NCBI GenBank assembly: GCA_963921795.1
Contig: OY997643.1
Span: 9,517,033-9,581,032 of the forward strand
Length of the DNA: 64,000 bases
Direction of reading: 5' to 3'
DNA from: Nannobrachium achirus
Taxonomy: Eukaryota; Chordata; Actinopteri; Myctophiformes; Myctophidae
Below the pieces are notes generated by a model. It made no database searches, was not told the origin of the DNA, and saw nothing but the letters and a program-made list of their open reading frames with translations. Shown in pieces: positions 10,571-23,686 of the stretch. Position 1 is the stretch's first letter; each line of letters starts with the position of its first letter. A program made the translations under genes and the position numbers.

Positions 10571-12136
10571 AATTGTGGGCTCGCCTGTAAGGCGAGCACA
10601 CTTTAGATATTGTCATTATTTATCTATCAGGCATACTAATCAGTCATATCAAGTTCTCCTCAAAACTTCGGTTCCTTTCTACTCCTACATACTTAGACAG
10701 AAAATGAAAATAAAAACATCAATGTGTTCAGCTTACAGTGGCGAAGTGTGCTATTATTTTTTACAGCAATTGGCCAAATGGTGGCGCTGTAGGAAGCCTT
10801 CGAGAGTGTGAACTTTGAACAGATAGAGCTCATGCTCTGTTTGAGGTACAGCCATGAAACCTGTATACACTTATGTGTCTCCTCATGCCGAACAACTTTT
10901 ACGCTCTGACTTTTAACCTCTGACCTTTAGATCCCCCAGACTTTTAAATTATATGAAAAACAGTAAAAATCTATCTCCTCCTGGGATATTTGCGTTACGC
11001 GCACAAAACTTTTTTCACATGAACTTTGGACCAATACGGTCAAACTGTCTGGTCGGATTTCTTTTAAAGTGAAATATATATTTTTTAATAATTCAATCAA
11101 TATTGCGGTTTTATGCAAATTATTCTTCGGCCTCTAAATCATACATGCAAAGTTACATGTTCATGGCATTTGGCAAAGATGTAGAGGGTTAGTCAAAGTA
11201 TCACTGAAACCAATTTTATTCCAATCGGCCAAAGGGGGGCGCTATACGAAGCGTTTGAAAATTCAAACTTTAAACGGGCATAAGTCATGCCTCGTTTCGT
11301 TTGAAGACATGCAACTTGCTTACACGCATGCTTTGACTCAAGCGGAAGACATCTGTGTCTTTGTTAAGTAAGCTCCGCCCTTAGATTTTCCGCCATTTTG
11401 AGCAGTTTGTAAAACGCTTAAACCCGCTTTTATTCTGGAATTTTCGCGTCACGCCCACAAAACTTTGTTTACATGAACTTTGGACCAATATATAAAGATC
11501 TGTCAGATCGGATTTCTTTTTTTTTAAATTGAAACATGCTTTTTTAATAATTCAATGAATATTGCAGTTTTATGCAAATTATTCTTCTGCCTCTAAATCA
11601 TACATGCAAAGTAACATGTTCATGGCATTTGGCAAAGATGTAGAGTGTTAGTCCAAATATCACTAAAACCAATCTTACTCCAATTGGCCAAAGGGGGGCG
11701 CTATATCATTTTGAGCAGTTTGTGAAACGCTTAAACCTGTTAGGATTTTTTTAGCAATTTGCATGAAAAATTCTACACACAATCTAAGGACCTTTATCTA
11801 ATATGCCTATTGCACACACACAAAAAAAAATAATAATAAATATAGCTGCAAGCAGCGATAAAGTGGCCAAAGCCAAAAACAGCTCAAATCATGAACACAG
11901 CCTGCAATGTGCGTGAAATCTTGCAAGCACATTCCCAATAGGTCAAGGAACAGATACCACCCTTCTCACATTGGCCTGTTATAGCGCCACCAGCAGGTCA
12001 ACTTTTGCACAACACATTTTTGGAACAAAATGGACCAATCTTTGACGTCAGTAACGTCAAAGAGAGCACTGCCTGCGATCTTGACATTTTGTACTTTTAT
12101 AGCCATTGTTTTCTGGCTTGAAGCGAGCCCACAATT
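10571..12136. mobile_element. 1.55-kb repeat element, copy 2
   Basis: Collinear with 3869-5420 in the same orientation, with the same ends AATTGTGGGCTCGC / GCGAGCCCACAATT and the same internal repeats around GGGGGGCGCTATA. Differences are scattered substitutions and short indels, consistent with two separate insertions. Confidence 0.72.
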
Positions 12137-12650
12137 GTTTCGAAGGAACAATATTTTCTAGTTTGTGCTGGTATCACTTTTTAGTTATTCTACATAACAC
12201 CACTGTTCTGCTCCTATGTTCTACTATTAAGCACTGCTGCTCTACATCGCCCTCTGTAGGCCACACCACTGTAATGCTGATAAATATGCTAATTCATAAC
12301 CATATAAATATTATTTATATATATAAATATATATAAAAACACAATTGATGATTTCAAAATTAGAGCACATCCAGCACTAAAGAATGAGACCCTTTTTTCC
12401 TGATTTGGAGCCAACAAATTGGGGTGCAAGGCTCAGCAAAACTATAACTTGAAATATCTCAAAAATGATACCAGCACAAATTATAATATTTAAGGCACAA
12501 TTGAGCACAAATCCAGCACTAAAGAATGACACCAAAGTTGGCACCTCAACAGATGCAGTCAATCTAGTACTCTAGTTCAGGGGTCTTCAACAGGGGGTCC
12601 GCGGGCAGGGGGTCCCCAAAATTGTTGGGAAAAAAAAGAAGAAAAAATAA

Positions 12651-12721
<71 letters not shown>

Positions 12722-14072
12722 TTGGAGGTTGTGTTTCTTTTTATAAAAAAAACATGATTCTGTCTCTTGAATAGCTTGCATACATGATTATTGTGCAATT
12801 GCAGATTGTTAGCGATAGATTGATAGTATTGACATTGGTTCTCAGTTGATGTTTATAAAATGTAAAGAGTTAAAATAACAGGAATAGAAGATATATATGA
12901 ACTCGAAGCACATTGCGACATGTTTTGAGTTTGTACTTGTAGATATGTTTGCTATTTTTGTGGGGAAGACATTAATTCATAATTAAATAAGAAGAAGAAG
13001 AACTGTCTTGCCTGACAGCAATGATTTGTAGGTTAAGGTGAGAAAAGGAGATCCTCTAGCTCTGAAAGAGTGGGTGATCAAAAGAAAGAGCTTTTCATAT
13101 GGGGCCGATATAAACAGATGCTGGTTTCCATACTGTTCCTGCATTCTTGAGAACTCGCAGGCCTTCTTCGCCTCACTGTATGGTGACAGGTAGGTAGGCA
13201 CTAAAAGGTGACATGCATTATTTTTCAAAGAATTTTGGAATAGTGTTTTTTTTTTCTTTTGGAATGAACACAATGAACCTTGCTCTTGGCCAGTGGCTGT
13301 TGGTGACCTGTCATTTTTAAACATCTGCAATATCTGAAAACTGCTGCAGTTCACTCAACAACTGTTAAATAAATACAAATAACAATGATTGTTTTAGGAA
13401 GTCATTAGACTGCTAAATGGTGTCTTTCAGTCCAACTGATCAACATGCTTTGTTAACTAATTAATTCACGTCACTCTTCTATGTAGTGTGATGAACTAAT
13501 CAGTAGTGGATATCAGCCTGTCATGCAGGACAATGCTGAGCACAATTGAAATGCAGGAAGCTTTTGATCATCTTTTGTAGGGCATAGGCCTATAGACATT
13601 CAGAAAGAATCCACAATACACCAATGTTTTATTTGCATTGCAAATATTAGCCATTGACAAACCCTGCACAATAGGCTAATTTGATATTGTTTTTTCTTTC
13701 TTTTTTTTTCTTTTTTTTTAAGAAGAAGAAAATGGTCTATTGCACATTGATGCTTGGGACTGCAGCTGACCTGGCCCTCAGGAATCCAGAGAGGAGAGTG
13801 TGTTTAAATAGAATGGGAGCCATTGTGAAGCATTCGCCTGTATCAATTTCACTAACTGTCTACAGATCAGTCTTTAATGTGTCTGTTAATAATAATATTC
13901 TACTAGACTAGGCTATTGCATGTTACAGTGTTGATTTAAAAATAGCTCGATTGAAAAGTCACACGTTTTATTTGACCCATGTCCAGTCCATTGTCCCCTA
14001 TCACTGCGATCAGTGCCCCACTTAAACCAGCAGCATGGAGGCCCACTGTTGGTATTAGGCTAGTGATTAACT
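12137..14072. other. Intergenic; TA microsatellite and family A fragment
   Basis: 12574-12620 is the left end of a family A MITE (CAGGGGTCTTCAACAGGGGG). A pure TA repeat lies at 12656-12719. 12730-14070 has no repeat or gene I could name; a T-rich run occurs at 13689-13720. Confidence 0.45.
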
Positions 14073-14814
14073 CAGTGGTTGTCAAACAGTCTCATGTCAA
14101 GGTTTGTCAAAATGGAGATTTGGGTTGAGGACTCACCATCAGAAAATATAGTTGTGCCCCCGCCCCCCAAATGAGTGTATATGTTTTAATAATGTTCATA
14201 TTTCACAAGTTTAAAGAGTTTTCAAAAATGTTCAAAACAATATAGCATAAAAGCATAAAATATGATTTTAAGTGGTAAAAGGGATGTTGATCCTATGAAC
14301 TAATTTCGTCGGTGACCCAGTGGCGTCAGTTCAGACCAGTCATGTTGCCATACCTTAGCAACAGGCACGATACATTTTTTTAATAAGTACATTTTATTTC
14401 ATTTTTTTGGTTGTTCAAGTGCAGCTAGACTTTAGTAAACGTGCCACAATTAACAATAACGCATTGCACCTGTGCAGCTGACCTGCGGAACCTGGGAATA
14501 TAATTTTGTCAAACTGGGAGAATACAAGTGTGGAGAATATATTTTATAATACCTTGTTAAAGTGACCAATTTGTAAAATGTTGCATTTGTAGTTATTTTA
14601 CTGTAATTTCACAACATAATAACCAGCACAGATAGACAAAGAGAAATTCATGTATTTATATTTACAAGTAACTTTAATTTTCCCCCCTGGACCCAGGGTA
14701 TGGCAGCTGCATACCCCTTCCATAGTCCATACCCAATTGACGCCCCTGCGGTGACCCCCTGAATCCCCTCCGAGGACCCCTCGGGGGCCACGGGCCCCAC
14801 TTTGAGAACCACTG
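14073..14814. mobile_element. hAT-like MITE interrupted by a second hAT MITE
   Basis: Outer ends CAGTGGTTGTCAAA / TTTGAGAACCACTG with near-matching flanks GATTAACT / ATTTAACT. It is split by the inner element at 14318-14748. Confidence 0.7.
14318..14748. mobile_element. hAT MITE, CAGTGGCGTCAGTT family, 8-bp TSD
   Basis: Exact target duplication CGGTGACC at 14310-14317 and 14749-14756. One end reads CAGTGGCGTCAGTTCAG, the other ATTGACGCCCCTG. Internal hallmarks are ACCAGTCATGTTGCCATACC and TGCACCTGTGCAGCTGACC. Other copies: 19738-20297, 35196-35390, 36420-36936, 56913-57419 and the window edge from 63858. Confidence 0.88.
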
Positions 14815-15912
14815 ATTTAACTCGTCTCCATACGTAGGCTGGGCTATATATTAAACCAGATGTATGTTGGCTATAGGCCTATATAGGCACGTCCACATTG
14901 ACACGCTGCGCTTGGGTGGCTGACATGCTCTGCTCCGGTGGGCCCACTCACAAAAAAGCCTTTGTGAATCGGGACTAAATGAAATCTGATTCGTTTTGTT
15001 CACCCTTGAGAAGCAAAAACGTCTTTCAGCACATAAGGAGGAAAGTGGAAAAAGACGAAAGGAACCGAAAGACTGGAGAGAGCCAATTGAGACAAGAGAG
15101 GTGAGAGACAAGACATGGAGAGTTGTTTGGAGCGCTTGTTCTGCTTGTAAGTCGGGCCAATTGCTCACAACTCGACTTGTTAAAAAGAATCTCACCTTGG
15201 TGGAACGCCATGTTAAGATAGGATAGCCTGACACAACTCGATAGCCACTTGAAAGGATTTAACCAAATTTAAGAGAGAGAGAGAGAGAGATGGCAGCAGC
15301 TTAGCTATATAAGTGGATCTGAGTGGAATATATGCCTATACAATTAGATTAGATTAGAACAAATCTAATCATCCAATTGTTCCTATCTTTAGCCTGAGTG
15401 AATCGTGGCATTAGCATATCCCATTCATTCATTGCAGTGACACATGGTGAGCTCCAGGTATAGGGCTGCCTGCAACAGGTTGGTGCCATAGGTTGGTGCA
15501 TGAAGATCACCAAGTGACTGAAACACAATCCTTCATTTTCTAGTGACTCAGCGCGAGTCGGGGAATACAGATATTTCAGCTCGCTTCGGTTGTGTGATTT
15601 ATACCGAGATGACAAGAAGAACGGCATCTATCAAATCCATTCTTCAGATGTTGGGAGGACATTGAAACGACGCGTGAGCACTGAGCCAGGTAGCAAACCG
15701 GGCAGGGATTGAATGAGCATGTTTGGCACGGCGCACATCCGACTGAATCGCCACCTTGTCGCCACAGGTTACGCACCCGGCCTCCCCTGAAGAAGAAGGG
15801 AAAAAATGCACTTATAGCTGACCACTGGAATTGACTTTTTCCCTCTTCTCTTTTTGGGGGGGAACTATAGTTGACTTTAAAGGATTTTTTCGCCCCCATT
15901 TTTTAGCCATCG
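14815..15912 (+). promoter_or_regulatory. otop1 upstream region / 5'UTR
   Basis: No MITE or gene was recognised in this 1.1 kb before the otop1 start. It is mixed-composition single-copy-looking sequence with a short GA repeat at 15271-15290. It is the natural place for the otop1 promoter and 5'UTR, but no specific element could be identified. Confidence 0.35.
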
Positions 15913-16375
15913 ATGATGGTGGATCACGGAGGGCTGGATATCATGTGTCTGAACAACAAGTACTGCCACAGCTCGTCCTCGTCGTCGGGCAGCTCGTCGG
16001 AGCACAGCAGCGACAAGACGAAGATGTTCGCCAGGCTGCGGCTCCACTGGTCCTCCTCCGACTCCTCTTCCTCCTCGGGCGGCGGCGGCCCAGGGGGGGA
16101 CGAGGCCGCGGACCACCGCCGCTACCCGCGCAAGAACGCCGAGGTGCTGAGCGGCCAGTACGGCACCAACGTGCTGCTGATCGGCGTGGCGCTCATGCTG
16201 GCCATCGCGCACCACGGCCCCGCGGTGCAGGAGGAGCACCTGCTGTCCTTCATCGCCGCGCTGATGCTGCTGCAGCTCGCCTGGATGCTGTGGTACATCC
16301 TGGTCAAGGACCGCCAGAAGAAGAGCCACCGGCACCCCGAGAAGGACGTGCACGCCACGACGTGCTGGATAAGAA
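15913..16375 (+). CDS. otop1: otop1 coding exon 1
   Basis: Two in-frame ATGs are adjacent (15913 and 15916). The second has A at -3 and G at +4 and gives MVDHGG, matching what I recall of fish otop1 N termini, so it may be the true start. The exon contains Ser runs and a Gly run (about residues 20-65), the QYGTN motif and the first two membrane helices, ending ATTCWIR. Donor AAGAA/GTGAGC. GC-rich throughout. Confidence 0.93.
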
Positions 16376-19300
16376 GTGAGCCCCTTTGTTTTTGTTTCGT
16401 TTTGCCTTTTGGCGCACAAGGATTGCGCTTGGCCTTCATGCGTAAAATGCGTAAAATGTTGTTGTGGCCTGCATTGTGTCGCTGCTGTTGGATGGAAACC
16501 TTAGTCCACCAGTGGTTCTCAAACCTTTGACATTTGAAGGTCTCCCTTTAACTTTGACAGTCACAGTGTACAAATGGAACCAAATGGACCCTAACGGGTC
16601 CATTTGGTTCCATTTGTACACTGTGAAAGTTACAGACCTCTAAGGTCCTAAATTAGGACCTTAGAGGTCTGTAACTTTCACAGTGTACAAATGGAACCAA
16701 ATGGACCCTAACGGGTCCATTTGGTTCCATTTGTACACTGTGAAAGTTACAGACCTCTAAGGTCCTAATTTAGGAACTAGCCCCTTTTCCACTGGCCCAA
16801 CACCACACCACTCCACACCACACCGCCCACTTGTGCCAGGTTTTCCACTACAAGGACCTGGGTAGAGTGGTGTGAAAGTGGTACTAAACTTGGTACTAAA
16901 AAGTATCCTATCTAGAGTAGGTCTGAGCTAGGCCAAACAGGGCTTAACACTTCATAATGACTGATCACTCACTGACTTTTCAATTAGACCACCAGGATAT
17001 AGTTGTAATACATGCATGATAATAGATTATATTGTGTTATAACCACTATTATACTCTATTATACTGTATTATAATTATCATATTAATACTTTATAGTGTA
17101 TTATAATCACAGTTATAATCCATTATAGTGTATTATAATTTAGTATAGTTGTAATACAAATTTATATTGTATTATAATCACAGTTAAAAGGGTCAATTTG
17201 TTTCTTACCGATAGGGATACTTTTGTGTAATGGAAAATGTAGATATTTTTTACGTGGTGCGGTGTGGTGTGGTGTGGTGTAGTGTGGTGTGATGTGGTGC
17301 TAAAGCTGCAGTCAAAAAGAGTCCTTGAAATCCACTTTGAGAACCACTGCCTTAGTCCAAAAACGTTCTTTTTAATGTTATTATTAAAAAAAAAAGTGCT
17401 TTCTTAATTATTGTCCTCTTGTATGAGTAGGACATAAATTAACCAAACAATAACAATACAGATTGTGGAAGTTTTCATGTCTTGTCCGACAGAAACAGTA
17501 TCCAAAAAGTAGGCCTATATGTCCCAATAACACATTTCTGTAATGACACGTTTGAAAAGTAAACAGAACTATTATTGTATATGAGCTAATAGTCTAATTC
17601 TTTGTCTTGAAAGCTGCAGGGCCCCCAAATGAAAGAAAGCCCAAACTATTTGGTTTAGTTGTGACTATTTAGTTTCAGTGCTGCCATAGCTGCTAATGAA
17701 TATGTTCTTTATTCATCTCGTTTCTTGGCAGGCGGCTTAACTTTGCTGGCTCTCCTATCACTGATCATGGATGCTTTCCGGATTGGGTATTATGTGGGCT
17801 ATCAGTCGTGTGTGTCGGCTGTGCTCGGGGTCTACCCTGTCATCCATGCAACTCACACCATAGCACAGGTATGTTGACTAGCCTACTGCTTTTAGTCTGA
17901 GCGTTTCAGGCAAAAATTGTGCACTTTATGAAAGAAGCATGAAATTTGGCACACAGTTAGAACATGCCATATGGAACATTTTTGGCTATAGGGGCATCGC
18001 AGATTTGTCTTGGGAAACTTGTGGGAGCCAATCAAAGTTGGGCTCTCATAGACTTTACTATAGAGTAAAATAATACAAAAAATAAATATGCTTTAAGTAG
18101 CATGTGAGGGGTCAAACTAGGTGTTTTTCGGGATTCTGAATCCAATGCAAGCATTTGTTTTGCAGGAAAAACATTCCTTTCCAAGAAATGGCCGCCACAA
18201 AACTGTGAAAAGTGATGACTCATCACTAAACCATAGTTTTATTGCCAAATTATGGGGTCAGTTTTTAGCCCAAGGAATGTTTTTCCTGCAAAACAAATGC
18301 TTGCATTGGATTCAGAATCCCGAAAAACACCTAGTTTGACCCCTCATATGCTACTTAAAGCATAGGACTATTTACTTCCAAACCACAATATCAGCGATGG
18401 AAAAAGTAGACTACTTTTATTTATTTTTTATATCTGAAATATATGTTAAATATTCTTAAATAAAAGTATCTGCAACAGTGTTTCTCAACCTTTTTTCTGC
18501 ATGGGCACGCTTTTCATGTCCCAAGAATCCATGGGCACACCAACATAATACTGGGGTGTAAATATCGTCACTGTCGGGAAGAAACCTCGTATCTCCCAAG
18601 TTTCACATTTGTACGTCTCTTCGCAAAGTAAAGCACTGCTTCATCATACAAGGCTGTCGCTCAACAGTAGTGAAAACAGCAGATCTACAAGCACACAACG
18701 CCGGTGCGAGGCATTTTTAGAATGATAAATACAATACTGGCTTTCAAGCAGTTTCAAGGGGCACACTTGACCCTTCTCAGGGGCACACTAAAGGTCCCCA
18801 GGCACAGTGGTTGAGAAACACTGATCTACAATATTGTAGAAATACTCTGTTACAAGTACACATGGTTGGTATTCAAAATGTACTTGAGAAAAAGTATTGG
18901 CATCAAAATATACTTAAATTACCAAAAGTAAAAGTACTCATTATGAAGAAGTTCCATTTCACAAGTGTTCAAATGTATTTAAAAATCTGCCAAAAATGGT
19001 TTTGTAATAATTGCGACCGTCAGGTCGCATTTACTATCAAAACCTCCACCGGCTGTCCGTCCGTCCGTCCGTCAGTCAGTCAGTCCGTCAGTCACACGTC
19101 ACACTTTTGCCCTGCTCATATCTCCGCAACCGTTGCCCAGATCCATGCCAAATTTTGCACACACACTCCCTGCCTGCCAAACCACAACCATTCTCACATG
19201 GCCCTCTTCTAGCGCCACCATGAGGCCGATTCTTGCAAAACACATTTCTGGACACTGCTCCTACAATTTTTGCCCTAAAATCACGCAAATCGGTACACAG

Positions 19301-22300
19301 TAGGTCTACACTCATCTCATCAACATGGATTTGTCCCATTTAGCGCCACCTTCAGGCCGATTTTTTAAAACACATTTTTGGACACTACTCCTACAGATTT
19401 GGCCCTAAAATCACGCAAATCGCTACACAGTATGTCTACACTCATGTCATCAACATGGATCTGTCCCATATAGCGCCACCGTCAGGCCGCTCTTTTCAAA
19501 CACATTTCTGGACACTGCTCCTACACATTTTGGCCTAAAATCACGCTGCGACCTGACGGTCGCTTATCTCCCGATTAGGGAGTCTTACTGGTAATCAAAA
19601 TCTACAAAATAATATTGACTAAAGTCTTGTATGATTATAGTGGAGTAAAAGTACAATATTTGCCTCTGAGATATAGCCTAGTGGAGTATGGACATTTGGA
19701 AATACTCCAATAAAGTAAAAATAGCACTTGAGTAAAGCAGTGGCGTCAGTTCTGCAAAAGCTAGGGTATGGCAAAGATGGGAGTCCTCATGGAAAATAGG
19801 CATTACATTTTGTATAACACAGTATCTATTGTGAAAATAGCAGATCTACATGCGCGAGGCGTTGTGAGCATGTAGATCGGCTATTTTCACAATGTCGAAT
19901 TTTGGCAGTTTTTTACACAGGTTTCTACAGTTTCTTGGGCTGGATATGGCAGCCTGGAACGGTTGTTCAAGTGCAGCTAAACTTGACATGTTAGTAAACG
20001 TGCCACAATTAACAATAATGAATTGCACCTGTGCAGCTGACCTGCGGAACCTGGGAATATAACATTTTGTCAAGATGGGGAGAAGTGTGGAGAATATAAT
20101 TATAATACCTTGTTAAAGTGACCATTTTGTTACATTTTGCATTTGTAGTTATTTTACTGTAATTTAACAACATAATAACCAGCCAAACCAGACAAAGAGA
20201 CAATCATGGATTTATATTTAAAAGTAACTTTCATTCTCCCCCCTGGCCCCAGGGTATGGCAGCTGCATACCCCTGCCATACCCAATTGACGGCCCTGGAG
20301 TAAAGTACTTAGTTACTTTCCACCACTGCACAAGATATAGACCTGGTGATCTAAGTGTAAGCCATTAAGGCTGTAACTGTAATTCTTCTGGGCAAAGATT
20401 ACAGTTGCCATAAAAGATGACATTATAGCGATGTAGTTTGAGTGATTATTTCTCTTTCACATTATTTTCATGTACATGCATTCATTCTGTACTTCTATCT
20501 TAGGTGCATTTCCTTTGGTTTCACATCAAGGACATCATCAAAACCTTTGAAACGTTTGAGAGGTAAGAAACGTGTGACCGTAACGTGCCTATTAATTCAG
20601 AATTCAGCGTGTGTTTTTTTCTCCATGGCATCTGCATCGATCATAGCAAGACTGCTTTGAGGTCACTGTCACAATTATTTAAACTGTCTAATCGCAATTA
20701 TTTGACATAATCGCAATTATTTGTCATAATCGTCATAATCAACGTGTTGTGAGCATAGACTGTAGAAAACAGCGGGGGGACAGCGCAGCTAGCGGCCAAA
20801 CATAGGAAGTTTTAGTTCCGTATTGGAGTCATTTTAAATCGGCAGAACTATGCCCCTGATTGTGAGCTTATAGATTGGCTATTTCCACTATCAATGTTAT
20901 TTTGAAAGTATAGTTGTCAAATATGTCAGTAATCTCTGCCATGTGCAACTTCAAAGCCTAAAATCCAAACAGAAATGTAATTGTCAACGACAAACACAAA
21001 ATTGAATCGTTAAGCGCAATTATTTGAGTGACAATTAATCGTCATGTAAAATGTCATATTCGTGACAGCCCTAAGTGTCATCAATGCAAACGCCTAGAAA
21101 TACTCAAGCATTTTGGTTCCATTTGTACACTGGTTCCATTGGGTTCCATTTGTACACTGGTTCCATTTGGTTCCATTTCTATGGTGTGTAGTCTCATACA
21201 GGGGTGCTCAAAGTGGGGTCCGGGGACCCCCAGCGCCCTACATACATACATTCGCTATTTGAAAATGAATCACGTTAATTTAGGGGTCCTTGAAATGAAA
21301 ACGTTTAAATGGTTAATAACGTCCGTCGTGGGGCGCCCGCTGGCCTAGTGGTCAAGGCGCATACCGCATACAAGGCTATGATGCCTGCTGGTGTCGCCAG
21401 TTCGATTCCCGATCCGGACAACCTTTGCCACATGTCATTCCCCATCTCTCTCCCCATTTCCTGTCAGCCTACTATCCTATCAAATAAAGGCAAAAAAAAG
21501 AAAAATCTTTAAAAAAAATAACGTCTGTCGTTTCCTCTCCCTCCCCGTCAGATTCGGCGTCATCCACGCCGTCTTCACCAACCTCCTGCTGTGGTGCAAC
21601 GGCGTGATGTCGGAGGCCGTGCACTTCCTGAACATCCACAAGAGGAGGCTCTCCAACCTGGGCTACGGAAACCTCACCATCGGTAAGCGAAGAGAAGGGA
21701 GGCCAAGGGGTCGATTGCCGGGGCTTGTACTTAGTAGGAAAAGTACAATAGTCCACTTGAGAAGCTACCCTACAATGCATGAAGGACGGGGGGAAGGAAG
21801 GAGGGTTAAGGGAGGTGAGCTCGCCAGCTCCGCCGGGGCTCGTTTGTGTCGGGCGTCCCCCTATTGGGTTTCAAGGGGACACGGCAGCATTACTAGAAGC
21901 AGTGTTTCTCAACCTTTTTTTCTGCATGGGCACACGTTTCACGTCCCAAGAATCCATGGGCACACCAACATAATACCGTCACTGTCGCGAAGAAACCTCG
22001 TATCTTCAAGTTTCAAATGTGTACGTTTCTTCGCAAAGTAAAGCCCTGCTTCATCATACAAGGCCGTCGCACAACAGTGGTGAAAATAGCAGATCTACAT
22101 GCACACGACGCCTCGCACCGCGAGGCGTTGTGTGCTTGTTGTTGATCGGCTAGTTTGATCGGCTAGTTTAAATCATTTTTAAAATGATAAATACTGGCTT
22201 TCAAGCCGTTTCAAGGGGCACACTTGACCCTTCTCAGGGGCGCACCAAAGGTCCCCATGGCACAGTGGTTGAGAAACACTGAGAAAGTAGCCACCCAAAA

Positions 22301-22659
22301 CCACTACTACTGCCACCCTCCTTGGCTACCCCCTCCGCCCCTCCCCGGGTTTCCGACCTCAGACGGCTTTGTCCGAGGGCCCTGGCCGCTGGTCCCAAGG
22401 GCGCTGCAATTACAGTAACTGATACATCTAAGCCAAGGGGGTTGGGGGGTTCGCCCGCTCCGGCGCTTCCCCCCCTTCATATCCGGCTGACCGCGAGGCT
22501 GGCTGCGTCCCGGGCTGTTGTTCCCTTTTTTAATTAAAGGAGAGCCGGAGCGGGGAGCACGGTGGTGCCTTTTGAGGGGCGGCGGCGTTGGGAGGGAGAT
22601 AACAGGGGACCCTGGGTTTTTTGTTGAGGTGTGTCTCTAGGGGGCAGCCTTACTATAGT

Positions 22660-22719
<60 letters not shown>

Positions 22720-23641
22720 GCGCACGCACATGCGTCTGTGTATGTGTGGCAATGTGGTTCACCAGGACTGAGCAAGTACAAAAGCACATTATGTTGTCAG
22801 TGTTCTGAAAGGCATTGGTGTTGCTTTTATGAACTCTCGTTGTTATCAGTTAACCAAATGAAGACAGATGGAGGCTCTGGTGTTAATAACAGCCAGCATC
22901 ATGCATGAAGTCAAAAAGGAGATCATGTTTATTAGAGTGTAATTCAGGAATGAGACCATTGTAGTGAAAATACATTACTTTGTTTTTGGTAGAGAACTTT
23001 GCAACCACAGAGTAACTTATACAAATGCCTAGAACTTAAACTTCCCCCTGAAATCCACAAATTATGTGTAAAACATAAATAGGTTGTGATGCAAAAGACA
23101 ATGGCCGTGTTTCTCAAAGCGATTTTAGCCCATCGCTTAATAAAGTCTCACACCTGTCTAAATACGGTACGGCATTCTATAATTACCCGTATCCTCCGTT
23201 TTCTTTAATAAGAAGCCTTTTTATCCGATCGCGTTCTGTTTTCCCATGTATTTCCTGGCGTTCCCATGCATGTGCACCAACCCCATTGGGATAAACAGAC
23301 AGCGATCGGATAAAAAGGCTTCTTATTAAAGAACACAGAGGATACGGGTAATTATAAAATGCTGTACCGTATTTAGACAGGTGTGAGACTTTATTAAGCA
23401 CTTTGTTTGTGAAATCTGACTGTTGGTGTAGTTGTAGGGGGCTAAATAAGTCGCTCTGCCTGAACCCATGTAAACCTGGGAACATGACGGTCGGGGCTTG
23501 GTCTCTACGACCATGCGTGAGCTACGATGGGCTAAAATAGACCAATAATGCTTCTAGCCTCAAATACGGTTCCTGGGACCCACAAGCAACCATGTTGGAG
23601 GTTAACACTGATACCATCCCCTACTTTAAAGGCCCGCTCAG

Positions 23642-23686
<45 letters not shown>

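Larger units (their letters stand above)
18392..20328. mobile_element. hAT-like MITE (AGTACTT-rich family) carrying three nested insertions
   Basis: Ends CAGCGATGGAAAAAGTA / TACTTTCCACCACTG, with flanking duplications CACAATAT / CACAAGAT (18384-18391 and 20329-20336). Only about 480 bp belong to this element; the rest is the insertions at 18476-18823, 19013-19563 and 19738-20297. All lie in otop1 intron 2. Confidence 0.8.

Noticed and set aside
16777..17340. Whole 16.8-17.3 kb segment as a defined MITE
   Set aside because: The apparent ends (CTTTTCCAC and repeated GGTGT) could not be matched as inverted termini with a target duplication, so it is only described as a remnant.
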